A stretch of DNA of 64,000 nucleotides from Pempheris klunzingeri (Eukaryota; Chordata; Actinopteri; Acropomatiformes; Pempheridae), in contig NW_027254954.1 of assembly GCF_042242105.1 (NCBI RefSeq), positions 332,501 to 396,500 on the forward strand, in the 5' to 3' direction. The notes under the pieces are model-generated. The model ran no database searches. It had not been told where the DNA came from and worked only from the letters and a program-made list of their open reading frames with translations. Below are positions 32,341 through 44,544 of this stretch, one piece after another (the stretch's first letter is position 1; every line of letters starts with the position of its first letter). The translations under genes and the position numbers were made by a program.

Positions 32341-33079
32341 TCGTCCTGCTTTTGCTGAATTTGGATGTTGGTCTTGTTAGTAGAATAAAACATTGAAAGC
32401 TAAAAATTTGACCTGAAGATTCTCAAATAGAAAATGCTGACGTGAAGGAATCAGAGTTTGAAGGTTTTTTCCTGGTTGGAAAACAAAACAAAGTTTCACT
32501 CTTAGTGTTTTTATTTCAGTCAATTGTGTTTTTATTGTCTTAGGCATCAAATGGACAAATGAGTTTTCCCTGCAGGCTGGACATACGAGGATTACTGAGT
32601 GACAGGCAGCCTCTCAGGGTCACATGACCGGGTCACCTGGAACAGGTAAATCAGTCACCTGCTCTCTCACACATACACACACACACGCCTTCATAAATTC
32701 CTTTGAATTTGAAGTCTTTGAATAAATGTCAATTTTTATATAACAATGAAATGATGCACAGTTATCACACAGCTTTGTCGAATACTTGATTCTGATTGGT
32801 CAAGCACAACGTGCTCTTATTTCTGTGTAACAGACTGTTGCTATGGACACCGTCTGATAACCGAAGCAATAAATTAATTTTTAAATCAATAAAATCGTTT
32901 GTTCTGTGTTGTTTCTTTGGTATGAGGCACACACTGTGTTTGCATACATGTTCATTGCTTCATCGTGTGTGTGTGCGTGTGTGTGTGTGTGTCCTGCTGA
33001 GCTGTTTGTTGATTGGTCCTGGTCTGATGGACTCCAGCAGAGTCGATCTCAGCGAGGAATGAGGCCACAAAAACAAACT
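32341..33079. other. Spacer with one candidate non-coding exon
   Basis: 32576-32645 is flanked by CCTGCAG and GTAAATCA, so it could be a 5' UTR exon of the downstream transporter. No coding meaning is evident. A (GT)n run at about 32965-32992. Confidence 0.3.
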
Positions 33080-34300
33080 GATGGGTCGAGTCACAAAGAG
33101 GCACAGGACCCTAAAGATGGGCCCTGGAAAGGCCTGGAGGAGGTTAAGGAGAAGTAGTGAAAGTTTCGTACACTTAAGATTCAGCACTTCCTCTCCAGCT
33201 CCTCCTGGAGGATCCAGACTGGTTTCCAAACCAGATCAGATATTTCATCTCTCCAGAGGGTTCAGGGTCTGGGTCTCGTCCCCAGAAGACCTCCAGGAGG
33301 ATCCATACCAGACGGTGAACTGCAAATCATTCAGAGCCACTGGTCCCGGTCTGAGGATGCCCACAGGATCAACGCCAACAGGATCACATCATCTGCAAAC
33401 ATTAACGCTCAGACTGCCGGGGGACTCCCATGATGCACTGGGCTCCTCTCTCCTCCTCTTCCTCTCCATCCTGATGCTTCATGTCTCTTTAATGTCTGTT
33501 ACTAACTCGGTATCTTCCCCGGAGCCTTTCTGTGCTTTTCTCATCTCTCAGGTTCCTGTGGATCCTGGTCCTGGTTCTCCTGCTGTGGTTCTCTGGTTCC
33601 TGTGGATCCTGGTCCTGGTTCTCCTGCTGTGGTTCTCAGGTTCATGTGGATCCTGGTCCTGGTCCTCCTGTTGTGGTTCTCTGGTTCCTGTGGATCCTGG
33701 TCCTGGTCCTCCTGTTGTGGTTCTCTGGTTCCTGTGGATCCTGGTCCTTGTTCTCCTGCTGTGGTTCTCTGGTTCCTGTGGATCCTGGTCCTGGTTCTCC
33801 TGCTGCAGATCGTCAGCCGCCGCCACTTTTTACTGATATTAGTCCTGTTATTATTATTCACATATTACCTATTGTAATGTTTTTCACTGTTACCATATTG
33901 ATCAGTATCAGTCATATTATCAGCACTATAGTTATTGTTATTATGGTTGTTGTTTCTTGTGCCCCCCCCACCCTGTCCAACCTCCACCCTGACAGAAAGC
34001 CCAGAAAGAGTTTGATCTGAGCTGTTCTTTATGGAAACGGTCTGAGATGAATTGGCTGCTGTATAAATAAAGATTGATTGAAACAGCAGAGATGAAACTC
34101 TGAGGTGGGCACCTCAGGGTGAGTCTCATCCACCCTTGGTGCCTCTGCCACGGATGTGGGTGAGTCTCCCATAGACTCGCGGCCTCCTCAGAGGACGTGT
34201 TGGTCGGGTGCAGGAGTACTTCTAAGTGCTCTTTCCACTGCTCGACGATATTCCTAGTTCGGGTCAGAACTCATCCCCAAACCCCCAGTATTGATCTGCT
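33080..34300 (-). mobile_element. Older LINE interrupted by an L2 insertion
   Basis: The minus strand of about 33370-33400 reads FADDVILLA, a reverse-transcriptase catalytic motif. The sequence CATCTGCAAAC at 33389-33399 continues as AGCAGAGATGAAAC at about 34085 after the inserted L2, so the two halves were once contiguous. Typical words of the same fish LINE follow to about 34300. Clade not assigned. Confidence 0.7.
33405..34080 (+). mobile_element. L2 3' end inserted in the older LINE
   Basis: Starts at CTCAGACTGCCGGGGG, carries six 44-bp VNTR units (33553-33812), and ends in TATAAATAAAGATTGATTG. It lacks any ORF sequence, so it is a strongly 5'-truncated copy. Confidence 0.88.
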
Positions 34301-35293
34301 GCTTCAGGAGATCCCCGTGTCGGCCAGGCCCTTCTTCAGCCTGACGGCCTCCGGCACAGCTGGCGTTCCTCTTGTTTTATCACCTTTTGCGACCTTGTTT
34401 TGTCGCTCTCTCAGAGCCCGACCCTCCGCCTGTCCACCTGACTACGACTGAAGACAGGCAGGCAGAGAGACAGACAAGTCGTCAGGCAGAGAGACAGACA
34501 ACAAGGGTTGTTGCTGGCTTGTCTTTTCTTCTTTAAGTCACTTATTAATGTTCAGTTGATGTTCTATTATCTGCTGCCCCCCTCCACCCGTTTCTCCACG
34601 CCCCCACCCTTCTAGTTGTCTCTCCACCCCTCTACCCGTCTCTCCGCCCCTCCACCCCCTAGTCGTCTCTCCACCCCTCCACCCCTCCAGTTGTCCGCCA
34701 GCCCGCAGACTGTAAGTACGTTTCCACTCACTTCCACAGAAAATCCTCTTTTCATTTTGTTTTCATTGAGTTGCAGCCACGTAATCCTTTAAGAACTCTC
34801 ACCAGACTGCATACAAATATTTCACCTTTTTAGAGCTCACACTAGTGGGCGGTTATCATACAGACACACTGCAGAACCCTATGAAGGACTGACAAACAAG
34901 AATGTGCAGTGAAATGACTGAGGTTTGGACAGAGGTGGATTGTTTAGCTGAGGTTTGGGATAGTTTGGAGCAGGTTTTGAACTTTGAAGTGAACATTTCA
35001 ACTAATTTCTGGAGGTGTTTTTTTCCATTTCTTTTGTTCTCAGGTTCATTCTGCTGGAAGTGGAGCTCAAACACACCTGTTCCTATAAATAGTAGTAGTA
35101 TTCATATTTGTACTAGTATTACCAGTAATAGTAGTAGTAATAGTATTGGTAGCACTATTAGATGAAGGCCTGAGGTGCTGGGGGAGTAACATCAGGAACC
35201 ATCACCTGTAGGAAACATCAGATTTAGATTTGAGTGAATATTGACTGGAGGTTGGAATCTGAAGGAACCTGAATTAACGCCTCAGAAGAAAAG
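34301..35293. other. Spacer before the slc22a gene
   Basis: CCCCTCCACCCGTCTCTCC-type tandem words at 34580-34700 and short AGTAGTA runs at about 35087-35160. The 5' UTR of the transporter probably lies near 35180-35293. No promoter element is convincing. Confidence 0.45.
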
Positions 35294-38200
35294 ATGGGCT
35301 TCGCCGACCTGCTGGAGGAGGTGAGTGACCTGCTGTCTGATAATCTGATTACTCTGTCAAGTAATCTGACGACACTCATCTAGGTAGATGGGTGCAGGTG
35401 TGTGATGCAGGTGTGTTATGTGTGTTTCCTGTCCCCCTGGTTGCCGTGGCGAGGTGGGCGGGTTCGGCAGGTATCAGTGGTTCCATGTGACCCTGATCAG
35501 TTTACCTGGTTTACTGATGGCCAGTCAGAACCTGCTCAACAACTTTGTCTCCGGAATCCCCGCCCACCACTGCAGCCTGCCGGCCAATCACAGCCTCCGC
35601 AACCTGTCGCACCTCCAGGTAACCTGTCTGTCTGATCAGATTAACTGATGAATCAGCTCATTCTGTTGTAGATGGTTGTGATTCGTTTAATGTTTGGATG
35701 GATCGGTTAACTTTTGGAATTGATTGGTTTAACAGTTGGATGTGATCCGTTAACAGTTGGATGTGAATGGTTAACAGTTGGATGTGATCAATTTAACAGT
35801 TGGATGTGATTGGTTTTAACAGTTGGATGTGATCGGTTTAATGGTTGGATGTGATCAGTTTAACAGTTGGATGTGATTGGTTTTAACAGTTGGATGTGAT
35901 CGGTTTAACAGTTGGATGTGATCAGTTTAACAGTTGGATGTGATCGGTTTAATGGTTGGATGTGATCAGTTTAACAGTTGGATGTGATTGGTTTTAACAG
36001 TTGGATGTGATCGGTTTAACAGTTGGATGTGATTGGTTTTAACAGTTGGATGTGATCGGTTTAATGGTTGGATGTGATTGGTTCACGGTTGGATGGGGGT
36101 CATTGGTTGTTTCAGGTGAGTGAGGAGCAGCTGCTGAGAGCCTTCATTCCTCTGGACTCTTCAGGAAGTAGACTGGACCGGTGCAGGAGGTAAGTGGTGT
36201 CATCGTTGTTTTGCTTCGCATTGATGAAGACCCAATGATAACATCACTCCCTTTTCCCGTTATTGTCAGGTATGTGGAGCCTCAGTGGCAGCTGTTAACC
36301 ACTAACGGCTCAGCTAACGTCAGCCAGCTACGAACAGAAGGATGTTTGGACGGGTGGACGTTTGACCGCTCTGAGTTTCTCGCCACCACCGTCTCCGAGG
36401 TAATGACAAGAACCCTCATGTTCTTACAGACTGGGTTCAATGAACATAACAAGGTTAATGACGTCCAGGTAGTTCTATTAATCCGTTAGATGGTTCTAGT
36501 GATGTTTTAAATGTTTTAATAATCCTTTAAATCAGGGGTGTCAAACTCATTTTAGTTCAGGGGCCACATGCTGCCTAATTTGATCTCAAGTGGGCGGCTT
36601 TATTTATATAGCACCAATTCATACCAGACTGTTTCCATAAAAAGCAGCTCAGACCAAACTCTTTAATTCAGAGGCCAAAGATTCAGGAATTCAACAGGAA
36701 GGATTCAAGAATCCCCACAGAGCAGCTCAGAGATTAGATTAGGACCCAGTGGAGGAAGAACTCCCCTTTAACGTGAGGAACTCCCCTTTAACAGGAAGAA
36801 ACCTGGAACAAACCCACTCTCAGATGTGTGTGACTTTCTGCCGGGGTCCGTGTTGGGTGGAGGTTGGAGAGAGAGAGAGAGAAAACAAACAGCAATCAAC
36901 ATACTAACAAAAGTAGGAATGTGTAAATTAGTAATATGGTAGCACTGAAATACTTGACGAATAACAGGACTAATATCAGTAAAAAGTGTCAGTGGCTGAC
37001 AATCCGCAGCAGTGATTCATGAAGCCAGAGAACCACAGCAGGAGAACCAGGACCAGGATCCACAGGAACCAGAGTACCACAGTAGGAGAACCAGGACCAG
37101 GATCCACAAGAACCTAAGAACCACAGCAGGAGAACCAGGACCTAACCCTAGTCCTAATTAGGGATGATAGATGATGGACTAAAATCAGTTTTGTTTTTTT
37201 TTAATGTCATGCGATCTATCTGCACTACCTTCGCGATCGACCGGTAGATCGCGATTGACGTATTGGGCACCCCTGGTTTAGATGGTGTTTTAGGTGTTCT
37301 AATACTCCATTAGATGGTTTTCATGGTTCCTTAGATGGTTCTAGTGATCAGTTAACCGGTTCTAGTGGTGTTTTTAGATGTGCTAACAATCCTTTAAATG
37401 GTTCAAACGATTCCTTAGATGATTCTAGTGATCCGTTAGATGGTTCTAATGGGGTTTTAGATGATCTAATAGCTCGTAAGATGATTCTAGAGATCCGTTA
37501 GATGGTTCTAATAGTGTTTTAGATGTTCTAATAATCCGTTAGATGGATCTAATGGCGTTTTAGAGGGTCTAATAATCCTTTAGATCATATATGTCAAACT
37601 CAAGGATAGGATAGGATACAATTATATACGGCCCACGAGATCATTTCATGTGACTATTAACAACGGCCCGTCGGTAAACAGCACTCCCACCTCTAATACT
37701 ACAAATCCCACGATGCACTGAACAGCTACCGCGCTAGTCAGGACCCGTGCAGCAGCCCCTCCTCCCGCAGGTATAATGACACACCGATCAGCGGATCAAT
37801 GCATCATCAGCGCTGTTATAGTGACACTTAAGCTAGCCCCCCCAAAATAAATGGCTAAAGGAAAAGTGGACTTTGAAAACAGAGACTTTCAAAGCAGGTG
37901 GGGGGCAGAGTTTTACCTGTTTGTCGATATCGGAGGTGAACCTGTGTGTCTTGTTTGTGGAGCTGATGTGGCCATAATTAAAGAATATAAATATAAGACG
38001 ACACTACAGCAGGATAAGTACAAAAAAGAAAAAAATTATTTAAAATTGTATTTATTTTATTGAGGAAAAGTTGTTGAAGTTTGGCTGTTTAAATTCATAT
38101 TTCTGGATAAAATATATATATATTATTATTATATTATATTATATACTATAATAAAAGAGTCACTTTTAGAGTCTTCACTAAATGTTGAGCCCGTTTGGCC

Positions 38201-39610
38201 CGCGACTTAGACCGTGTTTTAAATTTTGGCCCTTTCTTTGATTGAGTTTGACCCCCCTGCTTTAGATGATTCTAATGGTTCCTTAGATGGTTCTAGTGAT
38301 CCATTAGGTGGTTGTAATGGTGTTTTAGAGGTTCTAATAACCCATTAGATGGTTCTAGAGATCTGTTAAATGATTATAATGGTGTTTTAGAGGTTCCAGT
38401 AATCCTTTAGATGGTTCTAGTGATACGTTAGCTGGTTCTAGTAGTGTATTAGATGTTCTATCAATCCTTCAAATGGTTCCATAGGTGGTTCTAGTGATCC
38501 GTTAGATGGTTCTAGTGAAATGCTGGATTGTTGTAGTGATGCGTTATGTCAGGGGGGTCAAACTCAATCAAAGAAGGGGTCAAAATTTAAAACTCAGTCT
38601 AAGTCGAGGGCCAAGCGGGCTCAACATTTAGTGAAGTGAGTCTAAAAGTGACTATTTTATTATAGTATATAATATAATAATTTTTTTTTTTCAGAAATAT
38701 GAATTTAAACAGCCAAACTTCAACAACTTTTCCTCAATAAAATAAATACAATTTTTTATTATTTTTTTCTTTTTTGTACTTATCCTGCTGTAGTGTCGTC
38801 TTATATTTATATTCTTTAATTATGGCCACATCAGCTTCACAAACAAGACACACAGGTAAAACTCCGATATCGACAAATAAACTGAGGCATAATATTGTTG
38901 AGACTGTATTTTTTCTTAACAAATTTTAGGTCGTTCATAAAGTTTTTTGTAAAACGATAGTTCATTAAATGTGAACATTTCCAGATGTACTTTACTACTT
39001 TTTTGCACTAAAACAAAGGGGAAAATTTGGAGTTGTCGTTATTTATAGGTTATTATGCTGTGATTTTACTGGTCCGGCCCACTTGAGATCAAATTAGGCT
39101 GCATGTGGCCCCTGAACTAAAATGAGTTTGACACCCCTGCTTCAGATGGTTCTACTGTCCTTTCATGAGGGTGGGACTCCCTGTCTGTCTGTCTGTCTGT
39201 CTGAACCTGTTTCTCTCTCTCTCAGTGGGAGCTGGTGTGTTCTTTGCGTCCTCTGAAGCAAATGATTCAGACGATCTATATGGGTGGAGTTTTGGCTGGA
39301 GCCATCATTTATGGCGGCCTGTCGGACAGGTGAGACCCACCTGTTCAAACTGTGAACAGACACCTGATGATGAAGCTTTCAGGTTCATCCTACCTGAGCG
39401 TCTGTGTCCAACCAATCAGAGCCCTTCTGTCTCTCAGGTTTGGGAGGCGGTCCGTCCTCATTTGGTCGTACCTACAGCTCGCCATTCTGGGATGTAGCTC
39501 TGCCCTCTCCCCTTCGTATTCCGCCTACTGCATCTTCAGGTTTCTGAGCGGGATGGCGGTGTCCGGGGTCATCCTGAATGGAGTCTCACTGAGTACCTGT
39601 CCACCTGTCC

Positions 39611-39647
<37 letters not shown>

Positions 39648-42600
39648 ACTGTCTGTTTACCTGTCTGTTTACCTGTCTGTCTCCAGAGGTGGAGTGGATC
39701 CCCACCAAAGAGAGGACGTTAGTGGGCACGCTCACTTCCTTCTTCTTCACCTTTGGTCAGATGATCCTGTCTGGGCTCGCCTATTGGCTGAGAGACTGGA
39801 GGAAGCTGCAGGTGGTCGTGTGCACCCCCCACTTCCTGTTCTTCGCATACAGCTGGTCAGCCTTTCAAACGAAATGTTTCCAATGTCTGTTCTCTGACTG
39901 GTCAGGAGGCTCTGACCTTTCTGCTGTCTGATTGGTCAGGTGGTATTCGGAGTCAGCTCGCTGGTTGGTTCTGAACCGTCGGTCTGAGGACGCGCTGAAG
40001 AGTCTTCACCGAGTCGCTCGAATAAACGGAAAACCTGAAATAATTGACAAGTTAACACTAGAGGTAACCTGTTTGTCTGTCTGTCTACCTCCCTGACTTC
40101 CTGTCTGCCTGCCTGACTACCTGTCTGTCTGTCTGACTACCCATCTGTCTGTCACATATATGAAGACGTGTGTTATCCAATCAGAAGCTGAGATCAGAAC
40201 CATGTGACCTGCAGGTGCTGCACTCTCACATGAATAAGGAGATCGAGTCGAGTCGTTCGACGTTCACAGCGTACGACCTGCTGAGGACCAGAGGGATGAG
40301 ACGCATCTCTGTCTGCCTGATCGCCGTCTGGTCAGCAAATACACCTGCTCCTCCCCTCACCTGTGTCCCCTCACCTGTATTCATTCATTTATATTTATTC
40401 ATTCAACAACAACAAATGAGGTTCAATCCAAAACACCTGTCTACCTGTCCACCTGTCTTGCTGTCCACTTGTCCACCTGTCTATCAGCAGTCTGTCTCCT
40501 TCTGCAGGTTCTCCACCAGTTTTGCGTACTATGGTTTGGCGATGGACCTTCAGAAGTTTGGGGTGAGTCACCTGATTAGCATCAATGCCACATGTGAGCT
40601 GACAACTTCCTGCACACCACGGTCACCTGTCTACCTGACTTCCTGCTTACATGTCTGATACCTGAGGTGCTGATCATGTCCACGGTTCAAAGCTAGAATT
40701 TAGACAGGTTCCCATGGTTACAACTCTATAGTTTAAAAAACCTAATTTTATTGAAATTGGTGTGAATGCTGAACACACCATATGTTCTTCTACTGATATT
40801 TTTTGCCGCGCTTCTCCTCCCGTTCAAGGTATCAGTGTCATTCAAACTGCAAAACGTGCAGCTCAGTCGGGAATCAAGCGGAAAGACTTTTCTCATTCAT
40901 AGTTTCCATAATATTCAATATTTCATTTTTGCTCGTGTGCATTCAGGGTCATGCAACCTCCTTCGTGCCATTCACCCTTTCATCATGGTAGCCTTTCTCA
41001 TTTTACATGAGTGTGTATGTGGCCGCGCCAGAGCGGGTGACGTCATCGCTAGAGCGGAGAGGAGCGGAAAAATCGGCTGAAACTTTTGTCTTTAACTCGC
41101 TCTGACGGCCGAACCGTTTCACCCACAGTCACAATTTATACATCAACGTAGGTAAAGTCCTTGCGGACGCAGTGATGTGGCTCAGAACACACAGAAACGT
41201 ACGCAGCTCCCACTACGAGCCTCGGAGCAACGGGAGTGCCGACAGACTGCCTCATTGACTGCCATGTTAACTGAGAGGGAAAAGCAGACGAAGGAGGGAG
41301 AGACAAAGACTTTTCTTACCTGCTCCAGAGCTCTCATTTCACAAGATACAGACCTTAAACTACATGTACGTGTTCAGCAGACCTTCTTCTCTTTATAGCT
41401 GGGACACGTACCGTTTTGAGTAAAACCTGGATTTTCAGAGGTGTGTCAGCTCATTAGTGACTTTTGAGCCACCAGATGGCAGCAGAGCAGCGTGACAGCA
41501 GCAGTGCAGCATGTCAGCAGCAGGGCAGCATGTCAGCAGCAGTGCAGCATGTCAGCAGCAGTGCAGCAGCAGGGCAGCATGTCAGCAGCAGGGCAGCATG
41601 TCAGCAGCAGTGCAGCATGTCAGCAGCAGGGAAGCATGTCAGCAGCAGTGCAGCAGCAGGGCAGCATGTCAGCAGCATGTCAGCAGAAGGGCAGCATGTC
41701 AGCAGCAGTGCAGCAGCAGGGCAGCATGTCAGCAGCATGTCAGCAGCAGGGCAGCAGCAGTGCAGCATGTCAGCAGCATGTCAGCAGCAGGGCAGCATGT
41801 CAGCAGCAGTGCAGCATGTCAGCAGCAGTGCAGCAGCATGCCAGCAGTAGTGCAGCAGCATGTCAGCAGCAGAGCAGCACCATGTCAGCAGTAGTGCAGC
41901 AGCATGTCAGCAGCAGAGCAGCATGGCGTCAGCAGGGCAGCATTCACACCGCAATTCCTCCAGAAATTGCACTTTCTAGTTTCTAGTCTTTACTGCTTCA
42001 ACTTTTGTATTGTATTCTGGCAAAATAATTTCCTTCGGGATTAATAAAGTTGATCTTATGTTATCTTATCTTATCTTAAGAGGAAATTATCATAGCCACC
42101 TGCCCACCTGTTTCCTGTGCGCACCTGTCTACCTGTCCACCAGTCTATCGGTCTACCTGTCAGCCCTCTCCTCTTATTGGCTGTTTTTTCCAGGTGAGTA
42201 TCTACCTGATGCAGATCATCTTTGGAGCTGTCGACTTTCCCGCTAAGCTGATGGCTCTGGGTATGCTAACTTACCTGGGGAGGAGGGTCTCCCAGGCCAC
42301 CTGTCTCTTCCTATCTGCCCTCATCATCTTCGCCAACATCTTCGTCCCCACAGGTAACACACAAACACAATAACTCACACACAATAGTACACAATGACAC
42401 ACACACAACGCAATAATACACAATGACACATCACAACTCAGACACAGGTACCCCCCCCCACAGACATGCAGGTCGTCAGGACCATGCTGGCGTGTCTTGG
42501 CAAAGGTTTCACCTCGGCCTCCTTCACCACTGTCTACCTGTACACCGGAGAGCTCTACCCCACTGTCATCAGGTGAGTCTGTCTAGGGCTCTCTACCTGA

Positions 42601-44074
42601 AAACACCTGAAACCACCCCAGAAACAGCCCAAAAGGGTTTGTAAATACTGAAACACATCTTCATGTCTGAAGTGATGACGTGATTAATGTGTGATTAACA
42701 GACCAGGTGAGTTTACTCTGATGTAAATCTGAGTGTCATCAGCATAAAGGTTTAAGGACATGAGATCAAATAATGTGCATGTCCAAAATAACACGAGGAC
42801 ATTAAATACACTCGACATCCAGAATGTTCTGTTTTCATAAAGAACGTGATGAAACAGACCCCCCATGACCCCACATGGACCCACATTGACCCCACATGGC
42901 CCGACAGTTTCTATAATTTATATAATCATTCAGCACTTTAAAGTATAATAAATAAAGAATTCAAACCAATGATGTGAAAAACACTTGACTCAGTGTCTCC
43001 ATAGTAACGACGACCTGTCGGCGTGATGTACTGATGACGTATGTGTGTGTGTTTTAGGCAGACAGGGATGGGTTTCGTCTCCACCATGGCGAGGGTCGGC
43101 AGCATGGCGGCCCCCGCTGTCCTCATCCTGGACGAGGTGACATCACTGAGACATAAACACAACCAGCTCATTATTGTTGAACTGGCTCCTCTCTCTGTAA
43201 CTTTAGTGGAAATCATCGGGATGTAGTCCAGCCTCTCATCATCATCTTCGTCATCTTCATCATCTGTCCGAATCCAGCGTCTGAATCCAGTGTCTTTAAA
43301 CAGACGATATTTTTATGATGTATCTCAGTCAGTTTGAATAAATATCTTCGAACACATATAGTGAAGTTAAACGTCATCACAGTGGGAGCAGCAGTGTTTT
43401 ATATCATTATCAATTCATATGTACTGTGATGGTGAAGACTCCTGTCTGCCTGCCTGCATGTCTGCCGATCTGTCTGCCCGTCTCTCTGTCCGCCTGCCTG
43501 TCTACCAGCCTGCCTGTCTGTCTCTCTGTCTGAACAAACTCAGCGTATTGAATCCCTGTATATGCACAGACAACAATCATGCTATCTAAAGCTTACAGTA
43601 CTGATGGATTACATTTCCCAGGTACTCCCTGCTCTGCCCAGTGTGGTGTATGGGGGGTCAGCGGTGTTGGCCGGCTGCTTCGCGTGCTTTCTGCCAGAGA
43701 CTCTGAACGTGCCGCTGCCTGATACCATCGAGGACGTGGAGGACAAATGGTGAGCTCACGATCAGCAGTTAGCTTCATTAGCAGAGCTAGTTTCATCAGC
43801 AGCTTAGCTTCATTAGCATTCCCTATATCATACAGCATAGTGACGCTAATGCTAACAAGCCTCAGAGCTTGGTACACTACTGGGTATGGTTAACTTACCA
43901 GTTACTAATGAATAAATAAATATCAATGACTGAATACCGTCTGTTTGAAGGTCTGGGAGAAGCCCCACCGCGTGGGTGGGCGGGGCATCTGGCGATGGAG
44001 GCGTGGTCTCGGCAGAAGGTGTTGCTTTAAAAGAATCGAAGGAAGCAGAAGGGACCGGACTCAACGCCCTCTGA
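35294..44074 (+). CDS. slc22a6l: Organic anion transporter, SLC22A6/SLC22A8 type
   Basis: 12-TM major facilitator that takes up organic anions, typically at the basolateral membrane of kidney tubule. Exons: 35294-35320, 35454-35618, 36116-36189, 36270-36399, 39226-39329, 39438-39592, 39687-39855, 39940-40063, 40215-40330, 40508-40562, 42194-42353, 42464-42572, 43058-43136, 43622-43749, 43951-44074; 572 residues, all phases closed. Start MGFADLLEE matches the OAT N-terminus. The first extracellular loop has N-glycosylation sites (NHS, NLS, NGS, NVS) and paired Cys. MFS motif [19 protein letters not shown] after TM6; [28 protein letters not shown] and [17 protein letters not shown] are OAT1/3-like; [15 protein letters not shown] ends the core. 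The first acceptor (GGCGAG/GTGGG) has a poor pyrimidine tract. Exact orthology (OAT1 or OAT3) cannot be settled by eye. Confidence 0.93.
35668..36105. repeat. 22-bp minisatellite, slc22a intron 2
   Basis: About 20 units of GATCGGTTTAACAGTTGGAT with TTTTAACAG and AATGGTTGG variants. The array ends a few bases before the acceptor of the exon at 36116. Confidence 0.95.
36535..37275. mobile_element. hAT end, nested L2 3' end, second hAT-type end
   Basis: 36535 begins CAGGGGTGTCAAACTCATTT, a hAT terminal repeat. At about 36597 it switches into a minus-strand L2 tail, with two to three 44-bp VNTR units at 37030-37145. It closes with CGATCGACCGGTAGATCGCG and an end complementary to CAGGGGTGCCC, which belongs to a different hAT-like family. 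Confidence 0.75.
37589..38265 (+). mobile_element. hAT transposon remnant with transposase N-terminus
   Basis: TIR-like ends TGTCAAACTCAAGG and GAGTTTGACCCCCCTG. The frame at 37851-38063 starts [20 protein letters not shown] and has a VCLVCG Cys pair, like the N-terminal zinc-finger region of hAT transposases of the GTF2IRD2/EPM2AIP1-like group. The remaining transposase is deleted. 37680-37850 probably is the element's 5' UTR. Confidence 0.8.
38549..39142 (-). mobile_element. Second hAT copy, inverted
   Basis: Starts CAGGGGGGTCAAACTCAATC and ends GAGTTTGACACCCCTG. The minus strand at 38922-38734 keeps [20 protein letters not shown], the same transposase N-terminal stretch as the copy at 37851. 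The two copies form an inverted repeat about 280 bp apart. Confidence 0.8.
40780..42078 (+). mobile_element. Probable non-LTR element with internal minisatellite, slc22a intron 10
   Basis: A GC-richer block with GGAGAGGAGCGG and GCCACCAGATGGCAG precedes the GCAGCATGTCAGCAGCAG array (41466-41950). The block ends in AATTTCCTTCGGGATTAATA, AAG and TTATC pentamers, a LINE-type tail. No transposase or RT frame survives, so the assignment is tentative. Confidence 0.55.
41466..41950. repeat. CAGCAG-rich minisatellite
   Basis: Units of GCAGCATGTCAGCAGCA in variable order. Three plus frames are open with Gln/Ser/Ala-rich products; these are artefacts. Located in slc22a intron 10. Confidence 0.95.
42690..42770 (-). 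mobile_element. Short LINE reverse-transcriptase fragment
   Basis: The minus strand reads [14 protein letters not shown], the catalytic YADD core of an L2/CR1-type reverse transcriptase, in slc22a intron 12. No flanking ORF remains. Confidence 0.75.
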
Positions 44075-44400
44075 CCAATCAGACAGCACCAGTCAGACCA
44101 ATGATGACTGGACTGAACCTCAACCAATCAGACGGCTGGAGTCATAAATGAAAAAACAAATGAACCAACGAGAATCCAACAATGAGCTGTTCCACTGTGA
44201 AAAATTGGACAGAATTTATAACATTTAAATGTTATAAATAATAGTCCTAATAAAATTTGGTGTCTGATTATAGATTTACTGATCGACTTATTAATCCATT
44301 GATGTAATGTAAATGGACAGAGTGTGTTTTGTCTGAAACAATGTCTTTAATAATGATTAATAATCAATAACTGATGCACAAAAGATGATTGACTGAATGA

Positions 44401-44406
44401 AATAAA
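44401..44406 (+). terminator. slc22a6l: slc22a polyadenylation signal
   Basis: AATAAA 327 bp after the slc22a stop codon. Confidence 0.7.
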
Positions 44407-44544
44407 CATGTGACATCACACAGCTGTCTGTCATAACTGAAGCAGGTACACCAGAGTCACATGAGCAGTGAAAACAGCAGCGGTGGTGGCTTTAAAGTAT
44501 CAGGTGAGCTGAGCAGCGCTGGATGTAGAACTCTTCATCTTCAA

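Larger units (their letters stand above)
36480..39150. repeat. Minisatellite split by transposon insertions, slc22a intron 4
   Basis: Blocks of AGATGGTTCTAGTGATCCGT-type units at about 36485-36534, 37276-37588, 38266-38548 and 39143-39160 are separated by hAT and L2 sequence. The blocks share the unit, so one array has been opened several times. Confidence 0.85.

Noticed and set aside
37851-38063. Small host gene encoding a zinc-finger-like protein (70 aa)
   Set aside because: Flanked by hAT terminal repeats and duplicated in the neighbouring inverted copy; it is a truncated transposase N-terminus.
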